Program-made: the position numbers and the translations under genes
The notes under the pieces: model-generated
The model's database searches: none
What the model was told of the DNA's origin: nothing
Seen by the model: only the letters and a program-made list of their open reading frames with translations
Shown here: piece by piece, positions 26,764 to 37,873 of the stretch
Numbering within the stretch: the first letter of the stretch is position 1
How the letters are laid out: the number at the start of each line of letters is the position of its first letter
Source of the DNA: Toxoplasma gondii ME49
Lineage: Eukaryota; Apicomplexa; Conoidasida; Eucoccidiorida; Sarcocystidae
Length of the DNA: 64,000 nt
Direction: 5' to 3'
Assembly: GCF_000006565.2 (NCBI RefSeq)
Contig: NC_031478.1
Location: forward strand, 6,831,057-6,895,056

Positions 26764-28847
26764 AATCTTTATACAGAGAAGTGCCAAGCTCTGGAGAAGC
26801 GGAGAAGGAGAGATACGCCGATAGACAGCGTTCGTCAGAGACAGCGCTGCACAAAAAGAGAGAGACTTGGAATCACTGCGTCTGGCGAGAGACAAAGAGA
26901 AGTCCGAGAGAGACGCGTCCACTCAGAGGTCGTCACAGCGAGAGCACGGTACGAGGGATTCCCCCGCAGCGACAGAGTCAAGCAGCGAGAGGACGAGAGG
27001 GAGCATGCACTTGTGTGGGGATTCGTTTCAGAACGCTCGTTAACAGAGAGGCCAGAAACAATTCGTGGTGTACAGCGAGCCTCCGCAGCGCACCCCTCGA
27101 CAGAGCTGAGAAGCCACAGTTGAAGAGCAAACACGGCAAATGCACACAGACGAGACGCACCGAGGGGATCCAAGTTCTCCATGTTGCAGACGGTGATGCA
27201 GTTGTTCTTGCAGTCGCGAACGACTTCGTACTCCACCTCCTTCCAGCCCTTCAGGCTTTTGTCCACGAAAACCTGAAAAAACGTAAATTCTCAGAGTTCC
27301 GCCAGCTCGACTTGGCGCTTTTCAGTCTTATAGGGGACGCACTCGGGGCTTCGCGCGAGAACCACTGGACCGGCACACACCAACACAACGAGGAAGCCTC
27401 CCCGACGACACTCGGCCTGCAAACGAACCGGCTGAAACGCGAGATTCCTTCGGAAGTGTGGGGTTTCATTCGGCTTCCGCAGCCATGCAGACACGCCTGT
27501 CAGAAACGCATGCACGCGCATTCAGAACGGGCGACCTCTCTCTCCAGACGTTCACATCTGCCCACACGACGCCGGTGCGGACATGCACAAGTACACCCGC
27601 AGATAAGAACTGAAACATATATGTGTGCATACATATACTTATATATATATATATATATATGCAAATTTTACTCTGATGTGCGTATACGCATGCACTACGA
27701 GAAGTTGACCGGACCTGAGAAGAATGGGAGAAGGCTTCCTTGCAAATGCGTCGGACGGTCTCCTCGTCCTCGGCGAACCCAGATCCGAGCCCACCTGCGA
27801 TAGTCCACATACAAGTTGACATCACTTGAACGTGAAATCCGTATCCTTCGTTTCTGGCCAGTTCTCTTCCCTTCGTCTTCGGTGCTTCCGTCTCCCTCGC
27901 GTCCTTCCTCGCATTCTTCTCTGTCATCGACTGCCTCTTTTGCCGCCTCGTCTGTTTCCGTCTGCATCCGTTCTGTGTGCGCCTTTTCTGGGTCTCCTCT
28001 CATTGCTCTCGTTGACCTTGCGCCTCCTTTTCTTCGCTCGTCTTCACTCCCCGGTCTCTTCTTTGGCTGACCGAGTGCGAAGGCGGCGCGAATGAGGACG
28101 GGGTAGCCAATGGCCTTCGCCGCTTGCACAGCTTCTTCCGTGTTTGTCGCGGCCGCGCTCTCCGCCACTTTTTCTCCGATTTCTTCCAGCTTCGCCGCAA
28201 ACACCTTTCGATCCTCAGTCGCAATGATCGCCTAAAAAAGACAAACAAGAAACCGCGTGCTTCCCACGAAACTCGAAATGCGCGGATACCTAAATACACA
28301 CCAGTATACAAATTTGTGCATCGTAACTTGCACTGATACACACACATTTCTCTACACGCATATATATATATATATATATATATATGGATATATATTTATA
28401 TATGGATATACACACATATATGGACATATGTGTGCGCGGATGTACTTGCATATGTCTATGTGCATATATATATGTATCACTATGAATATGTGCATTTATG
28501 CAGTTACGAATATCTATCTATCTATATATATATATATATGGATGTATATATATGAATACATTCTTACTTCGATTGGACTGCCGAGGATTTTGCAGCCGAA
28601 TTTTGCCAGGACGCCTTGTTCGTGGAGTTTCACAGCGCAGTTGAGGGCCGTCTGAACATGCCATAAAGTGAAAAAAAAGCCGTACCCTGTCCAGATATCG
28701 CTGTCCCCACATACGCCCACAACCTCATTTACATATATCCGCACGATCACGTGCTTCGTCCAGAAGTCTATGCATGCAAACGTGTTCGCCTACGCTACTC
28801 CTCTGAACAGCTGCATACATATCTCCTCAATGGCCAGCCCCATACGC

Positions 28848-28882
<35 letters not shown>

Positions 28883-31800
28883 CATGCATATATATGAATA
28901 TATATGCATATGGATGGATTGTCCATTTGCGAGTGCCTAGGCCTCGTTATATCTTCGCGCATTTAGTTACGTTCATCGAGGAAAAAGCCGTTGCACACAC
29001 GCAAACGCACCTGGCCTCCGAATGTGCAGAGAATGCCGTCGGGCATTTCCTTTTCGATGACTTTTGTCACGAACTCATCCGTGACGGGCAGGAAGTACAC
29101 CTGAAAAAATGAATTGCATGCACCCGGCTCGACACATTTCATGCAAGCTACTACTCGACTGGATCGGTTCAACTCCACTCGCAGTTTGGAGTTGCGTGTG
29201 TCTTCTCCGGAGAGTTTCGGACTTCCCGAAGTCGACAGACGTTAGGAAGCTCACAACGCAGAGGAGAGAGAGACCCGAGGAAGCCTGCCGACTCCTTGGT
29301 TTCCGCCAGTCTCTGGGGAACCGCAGAACCCTCTCATAAACGCGTTACGCAACGCAGCAGTGGAAATACGTGGTGTCCACTCTCTTCTTCCGACAAAGAA
29401 GGCCTCACAAAGACCATCCTGCCTCCATCGCGCTTTCGTCACCTTCCACAGCCTAATGCTTCACCGTTTGCTCAAGCCCCGCCTTTATTCCTTCACCTCC
29501 ACCCTTATCTCTCTCTCTCCGTTCTGTCTGTGTCTCTCGTTGCTCTGTCTTTCTGTCTCTGCTCTGGGCTCCGTCTCTCCCTCTCATCTGCGTCTTCCTG
29601 CACCACGCTTTGTTTCTGTCTTGTTAGCTCTCTGCTCCTCTCTGTGTTTCTCGCGGTTTCTCTCTACCTCGCTCTCCTCCTTGCCTCCCGATTGATCTTC
29701 TGTCTCGCTGTCTGTCTCTCGCTGTCTCTCTGATTCTCTGTGTCTTCTCTGGCGTCTGCGTCCTCCTTTTTCGTTCGCGCTCCCTCGACGCCACTCTGCG
29801 CAATCCGTCTGCGCGGTCAACGCACCCGGTCGGCCATGTGCTGGCTGGTCTGCACCGTGGCGATGTTAGGGTTCACCACGACGACAAAGATGTTCTGCTC
29901 TTTCAGCGCCTTTATCGCCTGAGAGCCGCTGTAGTCGAACTCCCCGGCTTGGCCGATGCTCAGGCCTCCGCTCCCTACGAAGCAAATAAACCACGCACAC
30001 ACAGCCGACTTCCCGCCTTACCCCGACCTCCTCACTTGAGCGAGCAGAGCCTCCGGCACAGTCACCACGACACGGTCCTCCTAAACAGATGATCCCGGCG
30101 GAGACAGAGGTCGAAAGAGAGCCCGCGAAAAGCTCAGGGAGAATGCACAAGGGAGACATGACATGAGCCGCGCTCTCTGCGACAGTCGGCAGGGCCGCGC
30201 TCGCACTCTTGAACGTCCACGACGACACCTTGACAGAGATGACAGCGTCGGGAAACCTCCACACGGGCGTTCAGAAGGTGCCACGCGACGGCCAGCCACA
30301 GACGCATCTGCGAGAAACCAAGAAGGATGCAGCCGATGGCGTTCCTTCTCTGGTGACCCCCGCAAAGGGCTTTCTGCACGTTAAAAGAACTCGCCTTCCC
30401 TCAAGATGCGGGAGGAACATCGCCTTACCGAGAAGCAGAACTTTCTGGAACTTCTGCGGAAAGGAGAACGGAGTCGTGTGGACCTGCTTCAGCGTCTGCG
30501 CCTTCATAATCGAGGCGATGAAGTCGCCAAATAAGTAAAACGTGTCTGTCGGACCACCTGAGCCAGAAGGCACAGACAGAGGGACGCCGAGTGTATAAAC
30601 ACCCCACAGACTCCAGGAAAGAATCGCGCGAAGGACACACCCCACGGGGTCTGCGCTGCGTGGTAGACTGCGGCGCAGCTCTTGACGAAACATCATCTGG
30701 CCTCCACCGCGTGAAACTCACATCTCGCGCCACTCCTCGATCTCACTGGAGCTCTCTAGGTTGTCACAAACGAGCAGAAGAAAAAATCGGTGCACTGTGT
30801 TGACGAAGCCGCGCCAGCGACAGGGAACGCACGAGACGCCCAGCGGAGGGGCACCGATGGGTATGCGCTGCTTCTTCGCCGAGGCAGAAAAGTGAGAAAC
30901 AATCATCTCTGAGTGGCTCGTCTTCGTCTCGTGCGTCGGCACCCCACTGACTCGCAGACTGCGTACACGAACTTCGGAGGTCCATCCTCGTCTTGTCTCA
31001 GAGGAAAAACTCTCCCACCGCGATGCAGTTGGTGACACACGAGTTGCGTCGCAAGGCAGCATCCTTCTTAGCGAGAGTGACGGCTTTATTTAAGACCCAA
31101 CAGATGCCTCCAGTTATGAGGAACTGAACTGATGACACAAGCACATGTTTCCCTCATGAAAGGAACTGTCGCCCCTGCCTCATCGGGAAGAGCATCGGCA
31201 GTCACTTATTCCTTGTACCGTCGAGCTCCAGTTCCGCCGTATTGATCCGACGAAACGCTGCCAAGATGCCTTCAAGCACTGATCATTGAAACGACGCCAA
31301 CGGAAATAGATGTCGCTGATCTGCAACGTCGGTATTTCAGTCGAAGAAGTATTGCCGCCTTACCTGACGCCTCTGGGTGGAACTGTGCAGAGAAAAAAGG
31401 CAGCGTGCGATGGATGATGCCTTCGTTCGAACGGTCGTTTGCATTTACAAAGAGCGGCAGGAAATCTCGAGGCAGCGTGCCTGCAGAAACGGCGAGAGGT
31501 TCAACACAGGGTCGTATAGGCAGGTGTCCACATCTGTCATCTGACGAAGGCCGCACTGAGACCGACAGGAGTATAGCTCGACCATGTATTGTAAGCGCCA
31601 CACCGTACGCAGATATTGCATCTGTGCAAAGGATCTGCAGTCGTCCAGAACTGATGTCAAAAGGTATATCCCCGCGTGGAGGTCTCGCTTCGTTCTATGC
31701 ATCTACTTGCTGTAGCAACTGCCCGCCTCGAACACGGACTCCCACGAGGACACAAGAGTGTCTGCAACGCTACCGGCTTTGAAACGCCATTCTCCAACAC

Positions 31801-33537
31801 CACAGTTGGTATCTTCGCTACCTGGAGGACATCATCCTTTGTGGAGGTTCTAGAAAGTGAATATCTGGCTCATTGTTGAACTTCATCAACGGGGACAAAC
31901 GTCGACTTCGCTGATTCAAAATCGACATATCGCTGATGTGGACGGCTCAAACACACATTTTTAGGTTATTCCACATCGGTTATGTTCTAGGCGTGAAATA
32001 TGGATTACTGTTACCATTCGTATACACAGCGACAGACACTCTGTTTATTCGATTTGAGTTATACAGCTCTGGCTCGCGGATCATTTGTACAGAGACAATA
32101 CCTACTTATAATGAAACTCAGGGTCTTACGGATACACTTGCGTCACATTTGCGCTCTACCGAACACCGCTCCCTTTCACAATGCTGTCGAAATACAACCA
32201 ATTGCAGATACATGAACCACTTTGATTTATAGCCGTCTACATCTAAGAAAGTGAATCTGTACCTCTCTCGACGTATCCATATGCATCTACATATCAACAT
32301 TATGTCTACGATAACGGCATATGGAGGTCATGGCACCTAGATTTCGCAGGTGGAATTTTGTCGCTGCTTACTCTCGTCGACGGCAAAGCCATGGTTCTGG
32401 GGTGTGATGTAGCATCTCGACGTCCGCAAGTCGATCACCGGCTGATTCATTCCTGCAACGGCAAAACGGAAATGAGAGTCCGGAGATGCTATTTTCCCTC
32501 TTCACCTCGCCGTCGCTAGTCACTGGCCTGCCACCCACGTCGCGGGACGCTCCCTGGACCGGCGCCTCGCTGCCGGTGAAAGAGGTGTACGTACACCCGA
32601 AACGGAGTACAATCAGTGTGCCCGACGAACGGCAACGCTTACCTCTGTTTCCGTATTTCATTTTGTACGTTCTCGCGCCGGCAGCCAGGGCAAGGAGTTG
32701 GTTTCCTAGGCAGATGCCGAAGATGGGGATCTTTCGCTCCATGACGCGTCTGAAAACGGGAGGGAGAACGAACGGTATAAAAGGGATTTGCATTGTAAGG
32801 GCATGAACCTACGCAGCCACCAGCAGTGCTGCGCAGTCTTCCCACACAAGAGAACATGGGAGATCCGCGGGGAAGCGCATAGTACCCGGCAGCCACCGGG
32901 CATTCCGGTCACCTTGGCCCGAACCGGAGCAACTACGCGTTTAACTCGTGCATGTCGCTGTTTGCCGGGTCTAAGTTCTACTAAGTTAGCAGAGACAAAA
33001 CGGAGAGACTCCAAGTTGTTTTTTGCATGCACGCTTCTCTGTGCCTGGGTCGCCAAGGAACGGAAGCAACAGTTTCCCGCGACTCAGAGAGCAAGCTCAA
33101 CCAATCTGCACATCGCGATGGTTTTGCATGTCTACAGCGAAGACGGAAATGGAAATGCGCCACTGTGCTGTTCCTGACTCTGGCGAACGAATCGGCTTTT
33201 CTCTGCAGCACACACCGAATGTTAGCAACTGTTTTTTCGCATCTCTCAGGGTCGCCTGGACCGTTGCTGATGAAGAGCCCGTCAAATTCGTCGTTGCCAA
33301 AGTCGAAATCCCACGGCACCACCTGAGAGACACGCAAAGCGCATGCGCTCCTGAACGGTTTCACAGCTGCGCAGTCACAGTCTCGCGTACCTCTCCACAC
33401 TCAACTGTTTAATTGAATAGTGAGATTCAGCGGCATGTAACCAGACACACACGCGTGCAGACATTCGTACGGAAACATGCAGACTTGTAGATAATACGTA
33501 CATATATTCAAACGCAAGCACACACATAAATCCATGT

Positions 33538-33572
<35 letters not shown>

Positions 33573-36114
33573 GATATGCATGCATAAACAGAATGGAGAT
33601 TCACGTGTACACATCAGTATACTTATGTATGTCTTGATACTGCTGGACACACATCTCCATTTCCCAGTACCAGCTGAAGAGCGCTCGGCGCCGCAGAAAG
33701 GGGAATTGACGGGTGGGCGCCACAGGAAACAGAAAATACAAGCGAACTGCCGGGAGAGCTAACAGATCAGGAATGAGAGTTTCAAAGTCAATGCAGTCAG
33801 AGCAGCGACAGCTCTACCTTGAGAATGATGTTGCAGTGCTCGAATTTGCTATGGAGAAGCTGGCGGTAGATGTTGTATTTCATCCCGCAGTCCACGCAGA
33901 GGATGAGGACGTCGCGGAGATTCTGCAGATTCAGGCAACGAAACCGACAGCCCAGACTTGAGATTCCGACAGAACACAGAAAGGCAGTCCAGACACACTT
34001 TGGAGAAAGAAGGCGGGCAAAGCCGAGCCGCACATTCGACAGGCGCCGCCCGGGAGGCCCCGGACACGCACAGTCAGACCCTCAAAAGACTCAAACGCGA
34101 TCGCAACGTGCATACACACCCCGGATGTACGTACAGCTCAGCACGGACCTCCGGCGCGGCGAAACCAGTGCAAGCGAGCGCATTGCGCTACGCCTCGGTT
34201 GAGTGGAGATTGAAGCCAGGAGTTGAACTCGGCGTCTATACTCCCCTCCCCAGATAGCGGCATTCCGCAGAATCCCAACTTGTGCATGTCCCACGCTAAA
34301 TCTAAACATGGACTGTGGAAACTGCGTTTCGCTTTCGCACGTGAAACGTCTTTCCCTGGGCTCTGTCACTCACCGGATCCACGACAGTAGATTTGTAGAC
34401 GCGCACTTCTTTTCGCGAAACGAGGGCGACGAGGTTGTCTTTGTTGGGGTCTTCCCATGGCAGGTTCTTCGCCTTGTTGCGGATCGCCTCCTCCCACATC
34501 GTGAGCGCTGCTTGTCGCCTCTCCACTCTTAGGCGGGCCTCTGCTTTGTCGGGCGTCACCGTCGCGTCGTTCTCTCCTCGTTGCTCTGCTGCAGTCGCTG
34601 AGGGAAGCGCGGCGAGAGCCGAGAGCGACAAGCCGGATCGACGCTCTTCTTCTTCGCTCAGGACGACGATCTTGCCCAGCATGCAGCCGACCTCGCGCAG
34701 GTGCTTGGTCAACGCTCGCGTGTCGACTCCTTGAAAAAGAAAACGATACAGCCGGAAACAGGCAGGAGTCGGGAAGTCGGAAAGAAGCAAAAGAGGAACG
34801 ACGAAGATAGAGCGGAATAGAGAACGAGGCGGAACGACGACAACCGACAGCGTTTCAAGAGCAAACGAGAGCCGTGGAAAGGTGAGACAAGAAAAGAGAT
34901 GGAAACGAAGAGGAAGAGGTGAGACACACACGGACGCAGAAAACAGAGAAGCGGAAACGAGAGTGAGGCGGGGACCTAGAAAGCCCTGACAGAGCAGCAA
35001 CAGTCGGCAAGGGAACACCAGCAGAACTGGAGACACTGGAGGTGCACCTAAAGGAGAACGAGTAGCCGCGAAGGCCAGCAACTAACAGGATGGCAACAGC
35101 ATGCCAGAGATCCGGACGCTGTTGAGCACTGAGACACGAACTAAACCACGTCTCGTCCTCCAGACATATGTGCGCCAGTACTTCAAGCCCCGTACACCGT
35201 GGAAATACAGTTCACAATACACCCTTGAGATACCCCTCCCCGTCATGGCAGACATACACTGAACGGCTCTGCAGAATTGAAGTGAAACATACACAATCGA
35301 GATGTGTCTCCATGACAAACACGTGAGCAGTCGTGTGCTCTCTCTGTAAGGACCAGTGGCAACAGTGATCCGTGAACTATGCGTTAAACATAGCCGAGGT
35401 AGAGCAACCTAGCTGTATTGTTAGTCTCCCTCCAAAAGTTAGTCTCTAGGGACTACACAGATCTAGCTGTCCAAATTGACGAGCACGGATTCAGTGAGAC
35501 GTGCATTAATGGAGCCTGAAGAAAAAGGCATTCAAAAGCCGGTCTGTGATGGGCGACGTTGACTCGGTGGCACGGTAAGAGCGTCTTGACTGCTCGTGGT
35601 CGAACCGACTTACAAGTGGAACACAATTCAGAAGAAAGAGAAGCTGCTCCCTCATACATGCCTACTACGCGGATCCAAGACAGTTCCTCCAAATGGCCGA
35701 GAAAGCCACCTGGGCATCGAGATGTACAGACAGACGTTCCTTCGCAGACTTGCGAAGAGAAAATTAAGTGAAAATCAAAGACAAGCATCGAAAGAGGATG
35801 TCTTGTCCAGAGGCGCATCTGACACTACAGACACTTCGGCCTCGATGTTTTCGCACCTGCAATTGCCGGGACTTTGTGAGTGTTCATCCAAGCACTGAGG
35901 CTGTTCTCTGCACGAAAGTGTGCCGTCACAGCTGCGTTGTCGTAGTCCGCCACAACGAGAGCGCGAACGTAAATGCGGTCGCCCTCAAAGTATTTCGGCA
36001 GGCCATGCTCATCCTGAAGAGCGGAAATGAAACACACGAAATACGCTGAAATGCACATCACATATCGATGCCTAGACGACTTTAGATGTACAGAAAAACA
36101 AACATTGTAAAGCG

Positions 36115-36147
<33 letters not shown>

Positions 36148-37873
36148 CATGTGTGTAGCAATCACTTCGCTCACGTGTAGACACCCGCGTAAACACCTTT
36201 GCACGCAGGTGTACAAGCGTCTTAGCATCTGCCATTTAGGGAAATACTCTCCCGAAAGACAGATGTACGTTCATATATAAACTTAGATATCCACATTGAT
36301 ATATATATATATATATATTTGAATATAAATATATACATAATATGTATATATGTATATAGAAACACGTATATGTCTCACGGAGAGGTGACGTTGCTCTTCT
36401 CACGTAGGACTCAGTTTTGTAGTGATGTATGAATGATTTGTGTGCGCATTCGGCATGTGAGAAAGCGGAGACCCCTGCCAGACTTGCTTTCCTGTGACGT
36501 TGCGTCGCAAGAGAAGTCCGACTCTCCCTCCTCGACTCTCACTGATGTGGATCAGCCACGAAGTACGGGGTTCTGCTAGTCTCTTCGTTTTCTTGCTGTC
36601 TGCTCTCACTTTTTCCGAAGAGGGAACGCCATAGTTGCCGATGAGAGGGTATGTGAGAACGAGGATCTGCCCCTCGTACGAAGGATCCGTCAGAGACTCG
36701 GGGTAGCCGACCATACCTAACCACGCCAAAGACAAGAAGTCGGCCACTACCTTTCCCGACGCACGAACACTCCCGCAACAACGCATGCACCCAGAACGAT
36801 ACACAGCTCATGGTGACGCAACCCAGGGGTATCTAATTATCACGCAGAAAAATACAGGTGAACAGACGTACCAATATGCATGCATTTTGAGTATCTACAT
36901 GCATATGTATATATATATATATATATATATGCATAAATATGTTTATCGAAGGTAGATACATGGTCGTGTGGTGGCGGCCCACACGCGTTGACAGATGGCG
37001 GTGCATGAGGCTGCATAGGGTGGTGTACGCGCTTGTAAGAGGAAGACCAATCGCTGCAGCACACAGCGGATAGACCGAATGCACCCTTTCTGGAGAGGAG
37101 AGACGCCAAACGTCAGCGTTTCTGGACAAATTCGAGAAAAACGTACCAGTGTTGAAAACGACCTCGCCTCCCACACTGCCTGGGTAGCCGAAGGAGTATC
37201 CGAGAAACTCAGTCCCATCGGCTAACACCAGCATTGCAGGTCTCAGACGTCCTGCGAGCAGCCGACAAACACAGGAAACGAGCGACGAGCGAGATGGCCT
37301 GCGTCGAAATCACTTCTTGAAAATAACACACGGATCGCCACCAGGTTTATCGTTCGCAAGAATAGACAGCGTGCACACATGCAGACGCATGTGCCTCTCC
37401 ACAACTATGTAGAAACACGCGTGGGTACAGTTGGGCGCATGCATGCGCCTGTGGATCTGCAGATACGAAAATATTTGAGTATGCGCGGGTACCTGTGCAT
37501 ACACGCGCTCATTTGCTTGCATCACAGACGTCGTGTCTCTCCGTCGAGACAGTTGATGATCACGCCCTTCACGGCTGCCTCTCTGTCGGCAGCAGACAGG
37601 CCGGTCTCCCCGGAGGGGCGCGAACACACGAGCAAGCCAGGAGAAAATTGGAAGCAAACACGGAAGGCGACGCAAGGGGCGGAAGCGCAACCGAGACAGC
37701 TGATCAAAGGGGAGAAACCGAGGCTGCACACCAAGAAGCGGAGAGGAGACGCGGCCAGGCGTGTGAAACAGAGAACCCAGACGAGAAGGAAGTCTGAACG
37801 AAACTGCGGACTGACCTGCCAGATCGAGAGGGTAAATGGGAGCAACAGCTCTCCGCCCTCCACTGTGAGGCAT
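13823..37873 (-). CDS. CPSII: Glutamine-dependent carbamoyl phosphate synthetase II, complete 37-exon gene
   Basis: Catalyses the first step of de novo pyrimidine synthesis: glutamine, bicarbonate and 2 ATP to carbamoyl phosphate. Exons 5' to 3': 37873-37816, 37251-37147, 36716-36610, 36013-35857, 34729-34374, 33922-33818, 33322-33216, 32749-32643, 32452-32372, 31480-31364, 30557-30429, 29974-29826, 29100-29011, 28651-28568, 28231-28072, 27794-27715, 27272-27161, 26568-26528, 26272-26141, 25605-25518, 25224-25131, 24637-24521, 24288-23897, 23409-23017, 22560-22463, 22032-21938, 21160-20929, 20132-19971, 19443-19307, 18586-18537, 18075-17946, 17418-17274, 16904-16802, 16434-16354, 15522-15280, 14699-14604, 13953-13823. 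Every junction is GT-AG and every phase matches, giving 5064 nt and 1687 residues. The amidotransferase half (about 1-450) has the triad Cys345 (in IFGICLGNQ), His429 and Glu431 (in FHPE). The first synthetase/ATP-grasp half starts near 470 ([17 protein letters not shown]), the second near 1112 ([21 protein letters not shown]). The C-terminal regulatory domain starts near 1495. No aspartate carbamoyltransferase or dihydroorotase domain is attached, unlike animal CAD. Start choice: ATG 37873; an in-frame ATG at 37909 would add 12 residues. Confidence 0.96.
14276..14296. repeat. (TA)n microsatellite in the last CPSII intron
   Basis: Alternating TA run between the last two CPSII exons, one of a series of similar tracts in the introns of this gene. 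Confidence 0.85.
26729..26760. repeat. (TA)n microsatellite in CPSII intron 17
   Basis: About 32 bases of perfect TA alternation, among the longest of the dinucleotide runs in the CPSII introns. Confidence 0.9.
28851..28879. repeat. (TA)n microsatellite in CPSII intron 13
   Basis: Perfect TA run. The neighbouring intron 14 contains a further cluster of TA and TATC units between about 28360 and 28555. Confidence 0.88.
33541..33568. repeat. (TA)n microsatellite in CPSII intron 6
   Basis: Perfect TA run between the exons at 33922-33818 and 33322-33216. Confidence 0.88.

Noticed and set aside
28360..28655. Alternating TA/TATC cluster considered as a CRISPR-like or regulatory array
   Set aside because: It is a microsatellite in an intron. 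There are no spaced identical repeats with unique spacers, and the host is a eukaryote.
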